DNA of 64,000 nt from Rhizobium acidisoli (GCF_002531755.2 NZ_CP034999.1:62001-126000), one strand, 5' to 3'. Shown: positions 17,676 to 27,142, counted from the stretch's first letter. The notes: generated by a model from the letters alone, not told the origin. Translations and numbers: made by a program.

Positions 17676-17752
17676 TAAGGTCCCCTTTGATCGCTTGATT
17701 GCTGGCCAGATTAGCGAAGAATTCCGCCCTATGTGAGCCATTTTAACCGCAC

Positions 17753-18238
17753 TCAAACGCGCGCTACATCTGAATAGGTCTTAATTGTTGTTAAGCCATT
17801 ATCGACCAGGCCAGTTCCCGCCTCGGCAAGCTTTCGCAGGTTGTCGAAGCCAAATCGATGCACGTCGCGGAGCGTCTTCGACAGTACGACGAGCCGCCCA
17901 GCCGTAAGTAATATCCGACCGAATCCCTCATGGTTCACAGTCAACACCGGTGACGCGATCAGTCCGGACTGCTCCTCTATAGCAAGTGCCACAGCGGCAT
18001 AGAAGATCTCAAGCCGCCACTGCACCTCCAGGTCAGGTCCCCCGATGAGAGGAATCGCCCTACGCTGCTGCCTCGTCACGATGAAATCACAGACCAAATC
18101 AGCGTCCGATTTTTCTTGCCACAATTCAAAGGTGTCTTCAGCACGCATCAGTCGCAAGAGACACTTAACGAAAGGCGTGCCGAGAGCGTCTTTCTCATCT
18201 AATCGAGCATTGTCGGGGACAGGGGCGACGTTTGACAT
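17753..18238 (-). CDS. NifX-associated nitrogen fixation protein (DUF269)
   Basis: 161 residues matching the DUF269 family found beside nifX in nif clusters: TPFVKCLLRLMRAED near the N-terminus, DADLVCDFIVTRQQRRAIPL, then WRLEIFYAAVALAIEE and the very conserved HEGFGRILLTAGRLVVLSKT with DVHRFGF. Full length, with AGGAGG about 10 bp before the ATG. Its precise role in nitrogenase cofactor assembly is unsettled. No nifE, nifN, nifX or fdxB is present; upstream lie only nifH and nifK fragments, so this is an intact survivor of a dismantled nif operon. Confidence 0.9.
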   Translation of the reverse strand: MSNVAPVPDNARLDEKDALGTPFVKCLLRLMRAEDTFELWQEKSDADLVCDFIVTRQQRRAIPLIGGPDLEVQWRLEIFYAAVALAIEEQSGLIASPVLTVNHEGFGRILLTAGRLVVLSKTLRDVHRFGFDNLRKLAEAGTGLVDNGLTTIKTYSDVARV

Positions 18239-18357
18239 CAGCTTAAAATCCTCCTGAGTGCTGGATGCGGTTTAACTGCGGCCACACCCGCCTCCGATAA
18301 CACCTTCCTTAAAATGGTGCGACAAATGGGACCTGTGGCGAAACGCAACTTGGCCCG

Positions 18358-18474
18358 GACGAAAGACATGGCCCCTCGAAGCCGGGCGGCCGCAACTACA
18401 CCGGCAAGCGGCTGGCATGCGCCGACGGGGTTGACGAAAAGCGCTTCACAAGCGAGATTTCCGTCTCGATATTT
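18358..18474 (-). pseudogene. nifK: nifK remnant
   Basis: About 39 codons on the minus strand, reading KYRDGNLACEALFVNPVGAC then QPLAGV and MSFV. This matches the N-terminal part of the nitrogenase beta subunit (YREKNLAREAL, VNPAKACQPLG, FVHGSQGC). It breaks off just before the P-cluster Cys of the GSQGC motif. It is fused directly to a nifH remnant upstream, so nifD and most of nifK are deleted. Confidence 0.75.
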
Positions 18475-18489
18475 CAGTGGCGGTATGTT

Positions 18490-18683
18490 TCTCCGCGAAC
18501 TCCAGATCCTCAACCGGACCTATTCGCCGCCAGTTGTAACACCGTGTCCTGGGCTTTCGGATTTAGAATTAGGCGGGTGGAATCAGCTTCTCGAGGTCGA
18601 CAAGGGCAGCGGGCGTATTTTGAGAGGCCGTGAACTTGCCGATACCCCTTTCCGTAGAGTGCGAACTGACGCAGACCTGCCAT
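18490..18683 (-). pseudogene. nifH: nifH remnant
   Basis: Begins at an ATG (18683) with AAGGGA upstream. The start reads [13 protein letters not shown], the NifH N-terminus with the first half of the P-loop; a small deletion in the Gly-rich P-loop shifts frame. Downstream pieces read [34 protein letters not shown] and VEDLE, all NifH, with the segment holding the catalytic Asp region shortened. Roughly the first 70 codons survive in broken form, then the sequence jumps to nifK. Confidence 0.8.
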
Positions 18684-18767
18684 GTATTTCCCTTTCAAGA
18701 TTCAAAAGACTTCGACCGTACGCGACACGTTCCACCACGGGGATTGCTCGCTGCTTAGTTCTAGGAG

Positions 18768-18783
18768 TTCAAGACTCATGCCA
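18768..18783 (-). promoter_or_regulatory. Relic sigma-54 promoter of nifH
   Basis: On the minus strand TGGCATG, 4 bp, TTGAA, about 85 bp upstream of the nifH remnant ATG. This is where a nif -24/-12 promoter belongs. Two positions differ from the TGGCACG-N4-TTGCA consensus. The 87 bp to the NifA site at 18870 is a normal nif spacing. Confidence 0.6.
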
Positions 18784-18869
18784 GTCTCCTCCGGTGAGGT
18801 TCGGAACACGGAATCTGTAATGTTTTCATCTTCTTAGCTAGCCTATGAAGGATTAATCGAGGACAGCAT

Positions 18870-18885
18870 TGTTGTGAACCGGACA
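18870..18885. promoter_or_regulatory. NifA upstream activating sequence of nifH relic
   Basis: TGT at 18870-18872 and ACA at 18883-18885 with exactly 10 bp between, in the expected place upstream of the relic nifH promoter. It is intact although the gene it served is destroyed. Confidence 0.65.
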
Positions 18886-19377
18886 AGATGCGGTGGGGAT
18901 CGTAACGGAGATGTAACATTGAAGGAATGGCATACCGGTGCAGCGGCGGAAGCCTATCTCTCCGGCCACGTCAGCAACCAAATGCCACTTAGGCGCAATG
19001 TCCGGGCGCTTGCGAGGTGCAGCCGGCCGATCTTCGCTGCTTGGCGATTAAACGGGCGTCCCAGTGCTCCCTGGATCCCGGCTTTAGACATGATCTCCTT
19101 CGTGCGTGAGACGATGGGCTCCGAAACCCGCATGCATCTCTGGCCGAAGCTTCCCTCCGCAGCGGCCGTCATGGAGCAGCGCCCGCTCGGCATGACCGCT
19201 GAGGCGATTTTCGTTGTTCCCGGTCATTTGCTTTGCACAGCCCGGAAGAGCGTTTTTGATACCTTATGCGAACGTTCGCAACTTTATCAGGGACAAGGGG
19301 GACCTGGCGGCAAGCGGGACGCCGAACGATATCGACTCCACCATCTTTGACGTTGCCAAAGATACGGTTCACTTTCC
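18886..19377. other. Degenerate region between nif debris and hipBA
   Basis: Open frames exist (for example 18874-19350 on plus) but their translations show no recognisable family and no ribosome binding site. Probably decayed DNA left by rearrangement of the nif region. Confidence 0.4.
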
Positions 19378-19412
<35 letters not shown>

Positions 19413-19582
19413 GATGAAGTTTAGGGTGAGAATTGGACACCGCTAGTTATTCGCAGGATTGCTCGGCAAACGAACCAGACGGGGTGGCGCTCGACGAACG
19501 GCTTTTCTACCTGACCATCCCTCTGGCAAAATTGTCATCTTCGTGCTACATATTAGGCCTATCTGCAGTGCGAAGGTGACAA

Positions 19583-19918
19583 ATGCCTACACCTCATAAC
19601 CCTCCGGCCGCTGTGCGGCGCGCGCTGCGCAAACTGGGCGCAGACATTCACGACGCACGTCGACGTCGCCGCCTGCCTATGGCGGTAGTAGCCGAACGTG
19701 CCTTCACCTCACGCTCAACGCTTCAAAAGATCGAGGCCGGCGACACCAATGTCAGCATCGGCATCTATGCAGGCGTCCTCCAGGCACTCGGCCTGCTAGT
19801 TGGGCTGAGCCAAGTCGCCGACATCAGTAACGACAGCGTCGGCCAATCTTTGGCCAGTGCGGAGTTGCCCAAGCACGCTCACCCAAAGCGATCGCCGGGA
19901 TCGTCACGCGATGGCTGA
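19583..19918 (+). CDS. HipB-like XRE-family antitoxin
   Basis: 111 residues with an HTH_3/XRE domain (about 15-75): LGADIHDARRRRRLPMAVVA, then the recognition helix SRSTLQKIEAGD. It overlaps the hipA start by 8 bp, the usual translational coupling of HipB and HipA. HipB binds HipA and represses the operon. The C-terminal 25 residues are basic and unstructured. Confidence 0.82.
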   Translation: MPTPHNPPAAVRRALRKLGADIHDARRRRRLPMAVVAERAFTSRSTLQKIEAGDTNVSIGIYAGVLQALGLLVGLSQVADISNDSVGQSLASAELPKHAHPKRSPGSSRDG

Positions 19919-21158
19919 TTTTGAAGTTCAGCTCGACCTTCACGGTCACACCCGTCCGATCGGACTGGCGCGAAGCAATCGCGTCCGTGGTGCCGAAACG
20001 ATCGTGTTTGAGTATGACCGTGCCTGGCTAGAGGACCCCGGCCGCTTCTCGCTGGAGCCCGCTCTAGCTCTGAGCCGGGGAGCGTTCGCCCCACCCGCCG
20101 GCCTCGCAAACTTTGGCTCTATTGGTGACTCGGCACCCGATACATGGGGCCGACGCCTCATGCAACGCTCGGAAAGGCGCATGGCTGAGCGCGATGGCCG
20201 GGCCGTTCGCACGCTGGCCGAAAGCGACTATCTGCTTGGGGTCGCCGACGAGACACGGCTCGGCGCGCTCCGGTTCCGCCGGGTTGGCGACGAGGAATTC
20301 CAGGCGCCGATCCGTGCCGGCGTTCCCGCCCTCATCGAGCTCGGCCGCCTACTGCAGATCACCGAACGTATTCTGCGCGATGAGGAAACCGACGAAGACC
20401 TCCAACTTATCTTCGCGCCTGGCTCCTCGCTTGGTGGAGCGCGTCCGAAGGCTTCTGTTATCGATCAACATGGCCATCTCTCGATCGCCAAGTTTCCTAA
20501 GGAAACCGACGACTACAGCATGGAGACATGGGAAGAGGTCGCTCTGCAACTGGCTGAACAAGCCGGCATTGTCACGCCCCTCCACGAGCTCATCGACGTC
20601 GCCGGCAAGAAGGTCATGCTCTCGCGTCGCTTCGACCGTGATGGTGCTGTCCGGATCCCCTTCCTGTCCGCGATGGCGATGATGGGCGCAAAGGACGGCG
20701 AACGTGGAAGCTATCCGGAGATCGTAGACGCCTTGGCCGAACACGGCGCGCAGGGAAAGACCGATGCGCACGCGCTTTATCGCCGCGTCGCCTTCAATGT
20801 GCTGATTTCCAACGTCGATGACCACCTGAGAAATCACGGCTTTCTGTGGCTCGGCAAAGCCGGCTGGTCGTTGTCCCCTGCCTATGACCTCAATCCAGTG
20901 CCTACTGACGTCAAGGCGCGCGTCCTGACGACCAACATAGATCTTGATGAGGGCACCTGCTCCCTTGATCTGCTGGAAGAAACTGCCGGGTTCTTCGCCC
21001 TCACGCTCGCCCAGGCTCGCGCGATCATTAAGGAAGTCGCGACCTCCACAGCAAGGTGGCGCGAGACCGCAAAGGCGGTCGGTGCGCGGTCAGCCGAGAT
21101 CAACCGTATGGCCAGTGCGTTCGAGCACGATGATTTGCAGCGAGCGCTAACTCTATGA
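19911..21158 (+). CDS. HipA-like serine/threonine kinase toxin
   Basis: 415 residues from the ATG at 19911, which overlaps the antitoxin stop. N-terminal HipA subdomain with FAPPAGLANFGSIGDSAPDTWG, then the kinase core with SLGGARPKASV (P-loop), SIAKFPK (catalytic Lys), LSRRFDRD, NVLISNVDDHLRNHGF (catalytic Asp and Asn) and LSPAYDLNP (DFG-like). All HipA landmarks are present, so it should phosphorylate a target such as an aminoacyl-tRNA synthetase. Intact pair. Confidence 0.88.
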   Translation: MADFEVQLDLHGHTRPIGLARSNRVRGAETIVFEYDRAWLEDPGRFSLEPALALSRGAFAPPAGLANFGSIGDSAPDTWGRRLMQRSERRMAERDGRAVRTLAESDYLLGVADETRLGALRFRRVGDEEFQAPIRAGVPALIELGRLLQITERILRDEETDEDLQLIFAPGSSLGGARPKASVIDQHGHLSIAKFPKETDDYSMETWEEVALQLAEQAGIVTPLHELIDVAGKKVMLSRRFDRDGAVRIPFLSAMAMMGAKDGERGSYPEIVDALAEHGAQGKTDAHALYRRVAFNVLISNVDDHLRNHGFLWLGKAGWSLSPAYDLNPVPTDVKARVLTTNIDLDEGTCSLDLLEETAGFFALTLAQARAIIKEVATSTARWRETAKAVGARSAEINRMASAFEHDDLQRALTL

Positions 21159-21352
21159 AGAGAGCCTTACTTCAAAGTTTCGACCCGCCCTCGGCCAGCC
21201 CGATCACTGAACCACTGCGGCATCGTTGCGTTGCAAAGATCCGATGTTCGATAGTAACCTTCCGATGGTGCCTCAGTCAGCGTCTGAACCAGCGAGCGGT
21301 GGTCGCGAGCCCCTGACGCATCCGCCTTTTGGTCCTCTTTATTGTTGCCTTT

Positions 21353-21994
21353 TCATTGTGGAGAGCCCAGGTGCGGCCTCTCAGTCACGGACCGCCAAGG
21401 CGCGGTCGCGGCCAGCCACTGTCGTGTGCGGGCTTCGGGATCGGGGTTGCGGGTGATATCGGTGACCACGGCAGCGGTATCGGCGCCGTTTTCCAGTACC
21501 AGCGGCGCGCGCTCGGCGGTGATCCCGCCGATGGCAACGAGCGGCATCGGCCCGACACGCCGCCGCCAGTTCGCAACGCGTTCGACGCCTTGTGGCGTCC
21601 ATCTCATCTCTTTGACCACCGTGGGCCAGACCGGTCCGAATGCCACGTAATCCGGACGGGCGGCCAGCGCCGTCTCTAGTTCCGCTATGTCGTGCGTGGA
21701 AAGGCCGAGCTTCAGGCCGGCGCGGCCGATTGCAGCCAGATCGGCTGCCGCCAGATCCTCCTGCCCGAGATGGATGAAATCGCATCCCTCATCGATCGCG
21801 AGCTTCCAGTAATCGTTGACGATCAATCGGCAGTCCGCTGCCGCGCAGGCGGCTTTCGCACGCCGGATCTCCTCGCGAAGCACCGGCTCTGGCTGGTCCT
21901 TGATGCGCAGCTGGACGAGTTTGACGCCGAGCGGCACGAGACGCTCGACCCAGTTGGCGCTGTCGACAATGAGATAGAAGGGATCGAGCTTCAT
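21353..21994 (-). CDS. thiE: Thiamine-phosphate synthase ThiE
   Basis: 213 residues of TIM-barrel thiamine-phosphate synthase: VQLRIKD near residue 30, LIVNDYW (about 75), [29 protein letters not shown], and the phosphate-binding LVAIGGIT. It joins the HMP-pyrophosphate and thiazole phosphate halves into thiamine phosphate. It overlaps thiG by 4 bp and is the last gene of the operon behind the TPP riboswitch. Intact. Confidence 0.93.
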   Translation of the reverse strand: MKLDPFYLIVDSANWVERLVPLGVKLVQLRIKDQPEPVLREEIRRAKAACAAADCRLIVNDYWKLAIDEGCDFIHLGQEDLAAADLAAIGRAGLKLGLSTHDIAELETALAARPDYVAFGPVWPTVVKEMRWTPQGVERVANWRRRVGPMPLVAIGGITAERAPLVLENGADTAAVVTDITRNPDPEARTRQWLAATAPWRSVTERPHLGSPQ

Positions 21995-22764
21995 GAAAAG
22001 ACGGCCTTTCCGATGACGGGAGTGGAAGGAACGGCCATGTCGCGCGGCTCCAGCGGCACGGCGCCATGCGCGATGCGGCCGGCATTGATGGCAAACGCGA
22101 AGGCCTCGGCCATGGCGGCGGGATCACCCGCGCCGGCAACGGCGGTGTTCAGAAGAACGGCATCATAGCCGTATTCCATGACGGCGGCGGCATGAGATGG
22201 GCGGCCGATGCCGGCATCAACGATGAGCGGCACATCCGGAAAATGTGCTCGGAATGCCCGCAGCGCCATCGGGTTCACCGCTCCCATGGCAGAGCCGATC
22301 GGCGCACACCAAGGCATCAGGACGCGGCAGCCGGCGTCCAGCAGCCTTTCGGCGACGACAAGATCGTCGGTCGTATAGGGGAAGACGTGAAAGCCCTCGC
22401 CGGTCAGGATGCGTGCCGCCTCGACGAGGCCGAAAACATCGGGCTGCAGCGTATCGTGATGGCCGATCACTTCGAGCTTGATCCAGTCGGTGCGGAAAAC
22501 ATCGCGCGCCATCTTCGCCGTCAGCACAGCCTCCTGCACGCTGTGGCATCCGGCCGTGTTGGGAAGCACGCGCACACCAAGCTCGCGGATCAGCTCAAAG
22601 AAGGCGCCGCCCGCCTTGCCGCCGACGGCCTCGCGCCGAAGCGAAACAGTTACAATTTCGGTCTTCGATCGTCTCACTGCTTCCGCAAGCACGGCCGGAG
22701 ACGGGTAGCGGGCGGTGCCAAGCAGCAGCCGGGAATGGACCTCGACGCTGTAAAGTTTCAGCAT
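21991..22764 (-). CDS. thiG: Thiazole synthase ThiG
   Basis: 257 residues from the ATG at 22764; an upstream extension would run into thiS. Motifs include [44 protein letters not shown] and [14 protein letters not shown]. ThiG makes the thiazole ring from DXP, dehydroglycine and the ThiS thiocarboxylate. It directly follows thiS (1-bp gap) and overlaps thiE. Intact. Confidence 0.94.
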   Translation of the reverse strand: MLKLYSVEVHSRLLLGTARYPSPAVLAEAVRRSKTEIVTVSLRREAVGGKAGGAFFELIRELGVRVLPNTAGCHSVQEAVLTAKMARDVFRTDWIKLEVIGHHDTLQPDVFGLVEAARILTGEGFHVFPYTTDDLVVAERLLDAGCRVLMPWCAPIGSAMGAVNPMALRAFRAHFPDVPLIVDAGIGRPSHAAAVMEYGYDAVLLNTAVAGAGDPAAMAEAFAFAINAGRIAHGAVPLEPRDMAVPSTPVIGKAVFS

Positions 22765-22765
22765 C

Positions 22766-22963
22766 TTAGCCTCCTTGCATCGGTGAGAGAATTTCAATGC
22801 GGTCGCGCTCGCCAAGCATGAAATCGACGCGATCCTCGCGGTGTACCAGTTCGCCGTTCACCGCGGTTGCGAGCCACCCGCCTTCGTAGTCCAGAGCGAG
22901 AAGCAGATCTGCGAGCGTCGCGGCCGTGACCTGTTGTTCCTCGCCATTGATGATGAAGGTCAT
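22766..22963 (-). CDS. thiS: Sulfur carrier protein ThiS
   Basis: 65 residues with the ubiquitin-like fold pattern ([26 protein letters not shown]) ending in the essential Gly-Gly. The terminal Gly is thiocarboxylated and donates sulfur to ThiG. Overlaps thiO by 4 bp. Confidence 0.93.
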   Translation of the reverse strand: MTFIINGEEQQVTAATLADLLLALDYEGGWLATAVNGELVHREDRVDFMLGERDRIEILSPMQGG

Positions 22964-23946
22964 GGCGCCCTCCTTTCCGTTTGTTCTGTTAGAAGAAGCC
23001 GCGCCACCTCTCCGGCCATGGCCGGCGCCAGCAAAAAGCCATGGCGATAGAGGCCGTTGACATGGAGGGTGTGTTTCTCCTGCGTCACGCGCGGTAGATT
23101 ATCGGGATAAGCGGGCCGCACGCCTGCGCCTGTTTCCGTGACGCGTGCCTCGCCGAAGGCGGGATGCATCGCATAGGCAGCATTCAGCAACTCCATCAGC
23201 GAACGCGCGGTAATCGGCCCCGCATCGTCACTTTCGATCATCGTCGCACCGACCATGAAGCAGTTCTTTTCGCGCGGCACGATATAGATCGGGTGGCGCG
23301 GATGCAGCAGGCGGACGGGGCGAGAAAGGCTGACCTCGCGCGTTTCGACGCAGAGCATCTCGCCTCGAACACCACGCAATTCGGGCAGTTGGCCAATCTG
23401 GGCGGCACCGGTGCAGTCGATCACCCGGTCATAATGGGCAACGTTCGCATTGCCCGTGACGCCGAACACGAGAAGCACGCGGGCGTTCTCCAGTCCTGCC
23501 GCAAGTCCCGAGAGCGCCTGCCGTGGATCGAGGTGCGCTTCCTGCCGGAAGAACAACGCCCTGCGGAAGCGGCCGGCGAGATCAGGCTCCAGAGCTGCGA
23601 TCGCCGCCTCGTCCAGCCATTCCCATCCGCTTGTGCGGCGGGAAAAGCGGTCCAGCTCGGCGGTATCTCGCCCACCCGCGACCACCAGCGTTCCTCGGCG
23701 TTTGACGTGGCCGGGCAATGCTGCCTCCCACCAATCGGCGGCATTACGACCGAGCGTCAGCACCGGTTCCTCCGCACTTTCCCGTTCGCACCACGGGGCG
23801 AGCATGCCGCCGGCAAGGCCGGAGGCGCCGCCCCCGACCTTGTCGGCCAGCTCCGTAAGGGTGACGCGGAAGCCTTGGCGATAAAGCTGCCAGGCCACGG
23901 TGAGGCCGGCAACGCCGGCCCCCTTGACAAGAACGCGCATGGTCAT
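22960..23946 (-). CDS. thiO: Glycine oxidase ThiO
   Basis: 328 residues. N-terminal FAD Rossmann motif [13 protein letters not shown], the [17 protein letters not shown] signature of ThiO, and a C-terminal FAD-closing [11 protein letters not shown] with GLYRHGF. It oxidises glycine to the imine used for thiazole formation. Overlaps the thiC remnant by 4 bp upstream and thiS downstream. Intact. Confidence 0.93.
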   Translation of the reverse strand: MTMRVLVKGAGVAGLTVAWQLYRQGFRVTLTELADKVGGGASGLAGGMLAPWCERESAEEPVLTLGRNAADWWEAALPGHVKRRGTLVVAGGRDTAELDRFSRRTSGWEWLDEAAIAALEPDLAGRFRRALFFRQEAHLDPRQALSGLAAGLENARVLLVFGVTGNANVAHYDRVIDCTGAAQIGQLPELRGVRGEMLCVETREVSLSRPVRLLHPRHPIYIVPREKNCFMVGATMIESDDAGPITARSLMELLNAAYAMHPAFGEARVTETGAGVRPAYPDNLPRVTQEKHTLHVNGLYRHGFLLAPAMAGEVARLLLTEQTERRAP

Positions 23947-24317
23947 CCTCCAATCGGTATTTTAGCGGCCTCTACGACCGACATGTAAAGATCGCCGCCC
24001 TGTCGGTATTTCGCCGCCATCGCGTCCAGCCCCTCCTTCTGCGCCTCGGCGCGGATGTTGTGCGATATGCGCATCGAGCAGAAATGCGCCACCTTGTGCG
24101 CTTCCTTCGGCAAGGTCTCGTCACGGTAGCTGCGGGCGGTGTCGGGATGGGAGTAATCATAGACGACGAAAGGCGGCTCGCCGGCGGTCGGATGGACGCT
24201 GATTCCGCGCATCGGCACGCGGACATGACTGTGGATAACTCCCGGTATGGATCTTCCGCGACACTGGCAGCGGGCCGGTGGTGACGGTTGGGGTGAAGTT
24301 TTTTGCGGCAATGTCAT
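23943..24317 (-). pseudogene. thiC: thiC with large in-frame internal deletion
   Basis: The frame from the ATG at 24317 encodes 124 residues instead of about 610. Residues ~20-58 are the ThiC N-terminus ([22 protein letters not shown]), then the reading jumps to the C-terminal tail ([20 protein letters not shown]). The Fe-S motif normally CSMCGPKFC is reduced to HFCSMRISH: the eight residues between its two CSM copies are gone, so the 4Fe-4S cluster cannot form. The product cannot make HMP phosphate. The frame and coupling to thiO are kept, so downstream genes are probably still translated. Confidence 0.88.
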
Positions 24318-24422
24318 AGTTTGAGGCTCCAAATTGAAAGTTGGAGACCCAGTCAGCCGGAATGATGAAAAGACGCCGGCATGGATTCCACGCGTGAATC
24401 CGAAGCCTTGGAGCGCTTGCAC

Positions 24423-24532
24423 CGTCCCTACGCCAGTATGAACTGGATCAGGTTCAACGGGTCACTGCGCCACAACAAGCAACACCTTATTGTTCAGCAG
24501 TATCTCAGCCCCTTGCCGGGCTCCCCTGGTGA
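24423..24532 (-). promoter_or_regulatory. TPP riboswitch (thi box)
   Basis: On the minus strand the sequence runs from GGGGAGCCCGGCAAGGG through GGGCTGAGATAC, ACCCGTTGAACCTGATC and GTTCATACTGGCGTAGGGA. These are the conserved core elements of the TPP riboswitch in correct order. It ends about 105 bp before the thiC remnant ATG and should control thiC-O-S-G-E, turning expression down when thiamine pyrophosphate is high. Confidence 0.95.
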
Positions 24533-25092
24533 ATGCCGCCATGAAAGACCGGAGCTGCCCTTCTGTCAAGCAAGGCCTAATGCATATTTTTCTTGCTCGT
24601 CAAGCATGACGGCTTCCCGTCTAAAATCGCCGTTGAAACCGGAAGTCTCCGTGCCTCCGCTAATTGCATTTCACAAGCGCGATATGCGCGCCGCAATAGG
24701 AACCTAACTGGCGGATATTCGCCACCTCCACCGAGGCGAGAAATGCCGGGCCCGCCCGTTCCTTAAGACAGGTTCCTTCGGCCCGCGAAGGTGCTTTTAG
24801 CTTTGTCGATTGCGCAGGCTCTCAGTGCGCGAGCGCTTCCGCCACCCGAATCCCACCGGCTGGATCCGAATCGACCCCACAAGCAGCGCGATCACGCCGT
24901 CCCCGACGATCCATTATGCGATCTTCGTCCAAAACGTGAGCTCCATAGCAACAAGCCGGAGCGCTGGCCTCGAAATCGCGCCGTGCCACGACGTAGGAAC
25001 GTCCTGAGCGGAAGCGGATGTCGACTGTCCTCTAGAGCCAATATCGGTTTCTCGGGGAAGCTTCATGCGGTCGAGGCCTCATTTTTTTGGAT
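24533..25092. other. Intergenic region between thi operon and the gene at 25093
   Basis: The thi operon promoter must lie just upstream of 24532 on the minus strand; I see no unambiguous -35/-10. The rest carries GC-rich short frames without recognisable products, and no RNA or repeat that I can name. Confidence 0.35.
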
Positions 25093-25536
25093 ATGGTACG
25101 CGCGTTGTACTATCGTGGCGGGAAATCCGGAGAGGGGCATGCAATATGGCCAAAGGTTGGTGCTGTGAGCAGCACCTCGGCTGATCATCGGGCTGCCGCA
25201 GTAGGCGCTTCGGGCGGTATAGCCATTGCAGACTTCGAAATTCCTGAACTGCTAATCGCCGCGCTGTTTGAGGGCGTTATCATTGGCATGGCCGTTGAGC
25301 AGTTCCTAGCTACGATGAGCAAACAGGCTTGGCGGGAGAAAAACAGATGGCGCTCGGAGGAAACGCGCTGGAATGAGCGTGCCGTACTCGGACCCTGGCT
25401 TAAGACACCAGCTGCGGAGCCATTACGGCCGGTCGACGCCGCGGATCAACTCCGTATCGTGATGCGCTCGAAGTTCACCATCCAGCCATTGCTGAACAAG
25501 AGGGGAGCCCGGGTAGGTTTCGCATTCGTAACGTGA
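25093..25536 (+). CDS. Hypothetical protein with one membrane-like segment
   Basis: About 147 residues from the ATG at 25093; a GTG at 25165 with AAAGG upstream is an alternative start giving 123 residues. A hydrophobic stretch LLIAALFEGVIIGMAVEQFL (about 53-72) could be a transmembrane helix, followed by a charged WREKNRWRSEETRWN helix. No family recognised. It lies beside the type III locus but shows no secretion-system motif. Confidence 0.4.
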   Translation: MVRALYYRGGKSGEGHAIWPKVGAVSSTSADHRAAAVGASGGIAIADFEIPELLIAALFEGVIIGMAVEQFLATMSKQAWREKNRWRSEETRWNERAVLGPWLKTPAAEPLRPVDAADQLRIVMRSKFTIQPLLNKRGARVGFAFVT

Positions 25537-25659
25537 GCACTAATTTCAAGCTGAGGCTGAACATCAATGATCAAGCGATGACGCGGAACGTTGCATCAGG
25601 ACAGTGGTTACGCTGGTTCGCTGCCAAGGCGGTTGGTTCATCTGCTGGTTCTTAGCTCT

Positions 25660-26073
25660 CTACCGGTCGACTTTCTCCGCTGCTTCAAGCGAAAATTCGG
25701 CGCGCAATACCGCCTTCTGTGCTCGCGAAAAATCGGCGGCGGCTTGTTCTGCCCGCTCTTGCGCGGCGCACCGGGCGTCTTTGCGCTGCGCAAGCGATCG
25801 GCCGGCATCGGCTTCATGGCTGCGCAATACGGATTGTCGCATCAACGCGTCCTGAAGCTTGGCGGCGGAGATAACGCCGCTCTTGCGCAATTCGTCGACG
25901 ATAGGATTGCCTGCGGCCCGGCTTGCTGCCATGTCGAGCGCTTCGGAGGCTTTCGCTTCCCGCTCCCGCGCGTTTTCGGCGTCCGCCCGCGCCTCGGAGA
26001 GGCTGCGGGAAAGATTGTCCGCCCGCAGGCTGCGGATCTCCAGTAACTGCCTGAGAGACTTCAGCGCCTTCAT
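25660..26073 (-). CDS. Type III secretion stalk-like protein (SctO candidate)
   Basis: 137 residues almost entirely alpha-helical with Ala/Glu/Arg heptads over most of the length, as in YscO/HrpO/FliJ stalk proteins that link the SctN ATPase to the SctV export gate. Sequence conservation in SctO is poor, so the call rests on size, coiled-coil character, and the absence of another SctO candidate next to sctN. Ten bases downstream of the short secretin gene. Confidence 0.5.
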   Translation of the reverse strand: MKALKSLRQLLEIRSLRADNLSRSLSEARADAENAREREAKASEALDMAASRAAGNPIVDELRKSGVISAAKLQDALMRQSVLRSHEADAGRSLAQRKDARCAAQERAEQAAADFSRAQKAVLRAEFSLEAAEKVDR

Positions 26074-26082
26074 ATCAGCCGC

Positions 26083-26631
26083 TCAGGCACCGTTGTTCGT
26101 CGTCAGGATTTCCAGCTGGCCGCCCTTGATGACCTTGATGCTGTCGGCTTCCTGCCGGCTCAGCACGTCTTCGACGGCCTTGGTGAAGACGGAGGGGCCG
26201 CGCACCAGCACCAAGCCGCTGGCGGGATCTTCACGCAGTGCATCGTCCGGCAGTAGCGGGAACAGCGCGCGAATGGCGTTTTGCTCGGTCTTCCAGCTGC
26301 GGTCGCCGCGATCGAGGACAACGGTGGAGACCTCCTGCTTAGGCGCGATGATGATGCGGCTGCCGTCATAGGCGACGAAGAGATTGCTGGCATCGCCAAG
26401 CTTGACGAAGGCCTTGGCTCCGCTTTCTCGGACGGACCAGTGCTCGACCTTGCCGCTCAGCGTCCCGACTGTCGTGACCGGGATGCCAGACATGAAGGAC
26501 AGCGTCTGGACGACATCGCCAAGCGGCAGGGAGACGACATCCAGGCGCACCTCCCGCTCGCCGGCGCCGGCTGATGGAGGAAAGGAGACCAGCAGTCCGA
26601 TAGCGGCCATGTAAACAAAACGCGCAAACAT
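26083..26631 (-). CDS. Short secretin-like protein (RhcC1/SctC N-terminal domain)
   Basis: 182 residues with a signal peptide (about 1-23, ending AGAG) and then only the N0/N1-type periplasmic domains of a type III secretin (VVSLPLGDVVQTLSFMSGIP, TLSGKVE, ASGLVLVRGP with FTKAVEDVL). The beta-barrel secretin domain is missing. Rhizobial type III systems split SctC into a short RhcC1 and a separate channel-forming RhcC2; this matches RhcC1. No RhcC2 is present in the window. Confidence 0.7.
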   Translation of the reverse strand: MFARFVYMAAIGLLVSFPPSAGAGEREVRLDVVSLPLGDVVQTLSFMSGIPVTTVGTLSGKVEHWSVRESGAKAFVKLGDASNLFVAYDGSRIIIAPKQEVSTVVLDRGDRSWKTEQNAIRALFPLLPDDALREDPASGLVLVRGPSVFTKAVEDVLSRQEADSIKVIKGGQLEILTTNNGA

Positions 26632-26886
26632 CTGAGTTTACCTCACGATCCGGATGCCGCCCGACAACTAATGAACGAAGGAAATCAGGGGGCTGCGAAA
26701 TCCAGTCTGTTAATAATTATCTGATCTACTGTTGCAGATCACCGGTCCGCTGGGAACAGGACGAATATCCATTTCGCGCAGTTGTTGTACATATCGCGAA
26801 TTAATAACTTTTTAACATAAGCTATTGAATTCGATCCGGAATTCTGCAAGGTTTTGGCCGCCAAAACCATGCAAGGAGTTCAAGAC
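26632..26886. other. AT-rich divergent promoter region of the type III locus
   Basis: 255 bp between the divergent rhcC1 and needle genes, markedly AT-rich compared with its flanks (TTAATAATTATC near 26709, AATTAATAAC near 26798). A regulator site is likely here. I could not recognise a tts box or an alternative sigma-factor promoter. Confidence 0.4.
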
Positions 26887-27054
26887 ATGGCTACCAGCAC
26901 TAGTACTTCGACACTTGATTCGGGTATCGGCTCGGCGATTTCCGCCTTCAAGTCGGCCCAGAACGAAGCGACCGCGCAGAGCCTCCAGGTTGCAACTGAA
27001 ATCACCAAGATCAACGGCGTCGCAAACGCCATCAAGAAGATCGGCCCAGGCTGA
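26887..27054 (+). CDS. nopA: Type III secretion needle/pilus subunit (NopA/SctF-like)
   Basis: 55 residues from the ATG at 26887, with AAGGAG 10 bp upstream; an in-frame upstream start would lack a ribosome site. Ser/Thr-rich N-terminus followed by two helices (GIGSAISAFKSAQNEATAQS and NGVANAIKK), the build of small needle subunits. No cleavable signal, as expected for a type III substrate. First gene before sctD and sctV, matching the nopA-rhcD-rhcV order of rhizobial clusters. Confidence 0.65.
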   Translation: MATSTSTSTLDSGIGSAISAFKSAQNEATAQSLQVATEITKINGVANAIKKIGPG

Positions 27055-27142
27055 TTGAAACAATGGCGAGACGGGTTCGCCCGTCTCGCTTCCCCGCTCT
27101 CGAAGACAATAAAAGCCGCTCGACGGACGGTTCGGGAACAAG

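Noticed and set aside
26632..26886. tts box for TtsI-dependent control of the type III genes
   Set aside because: No stretch close to the known tts box was recognised here or upstream of 38630 and 44275.
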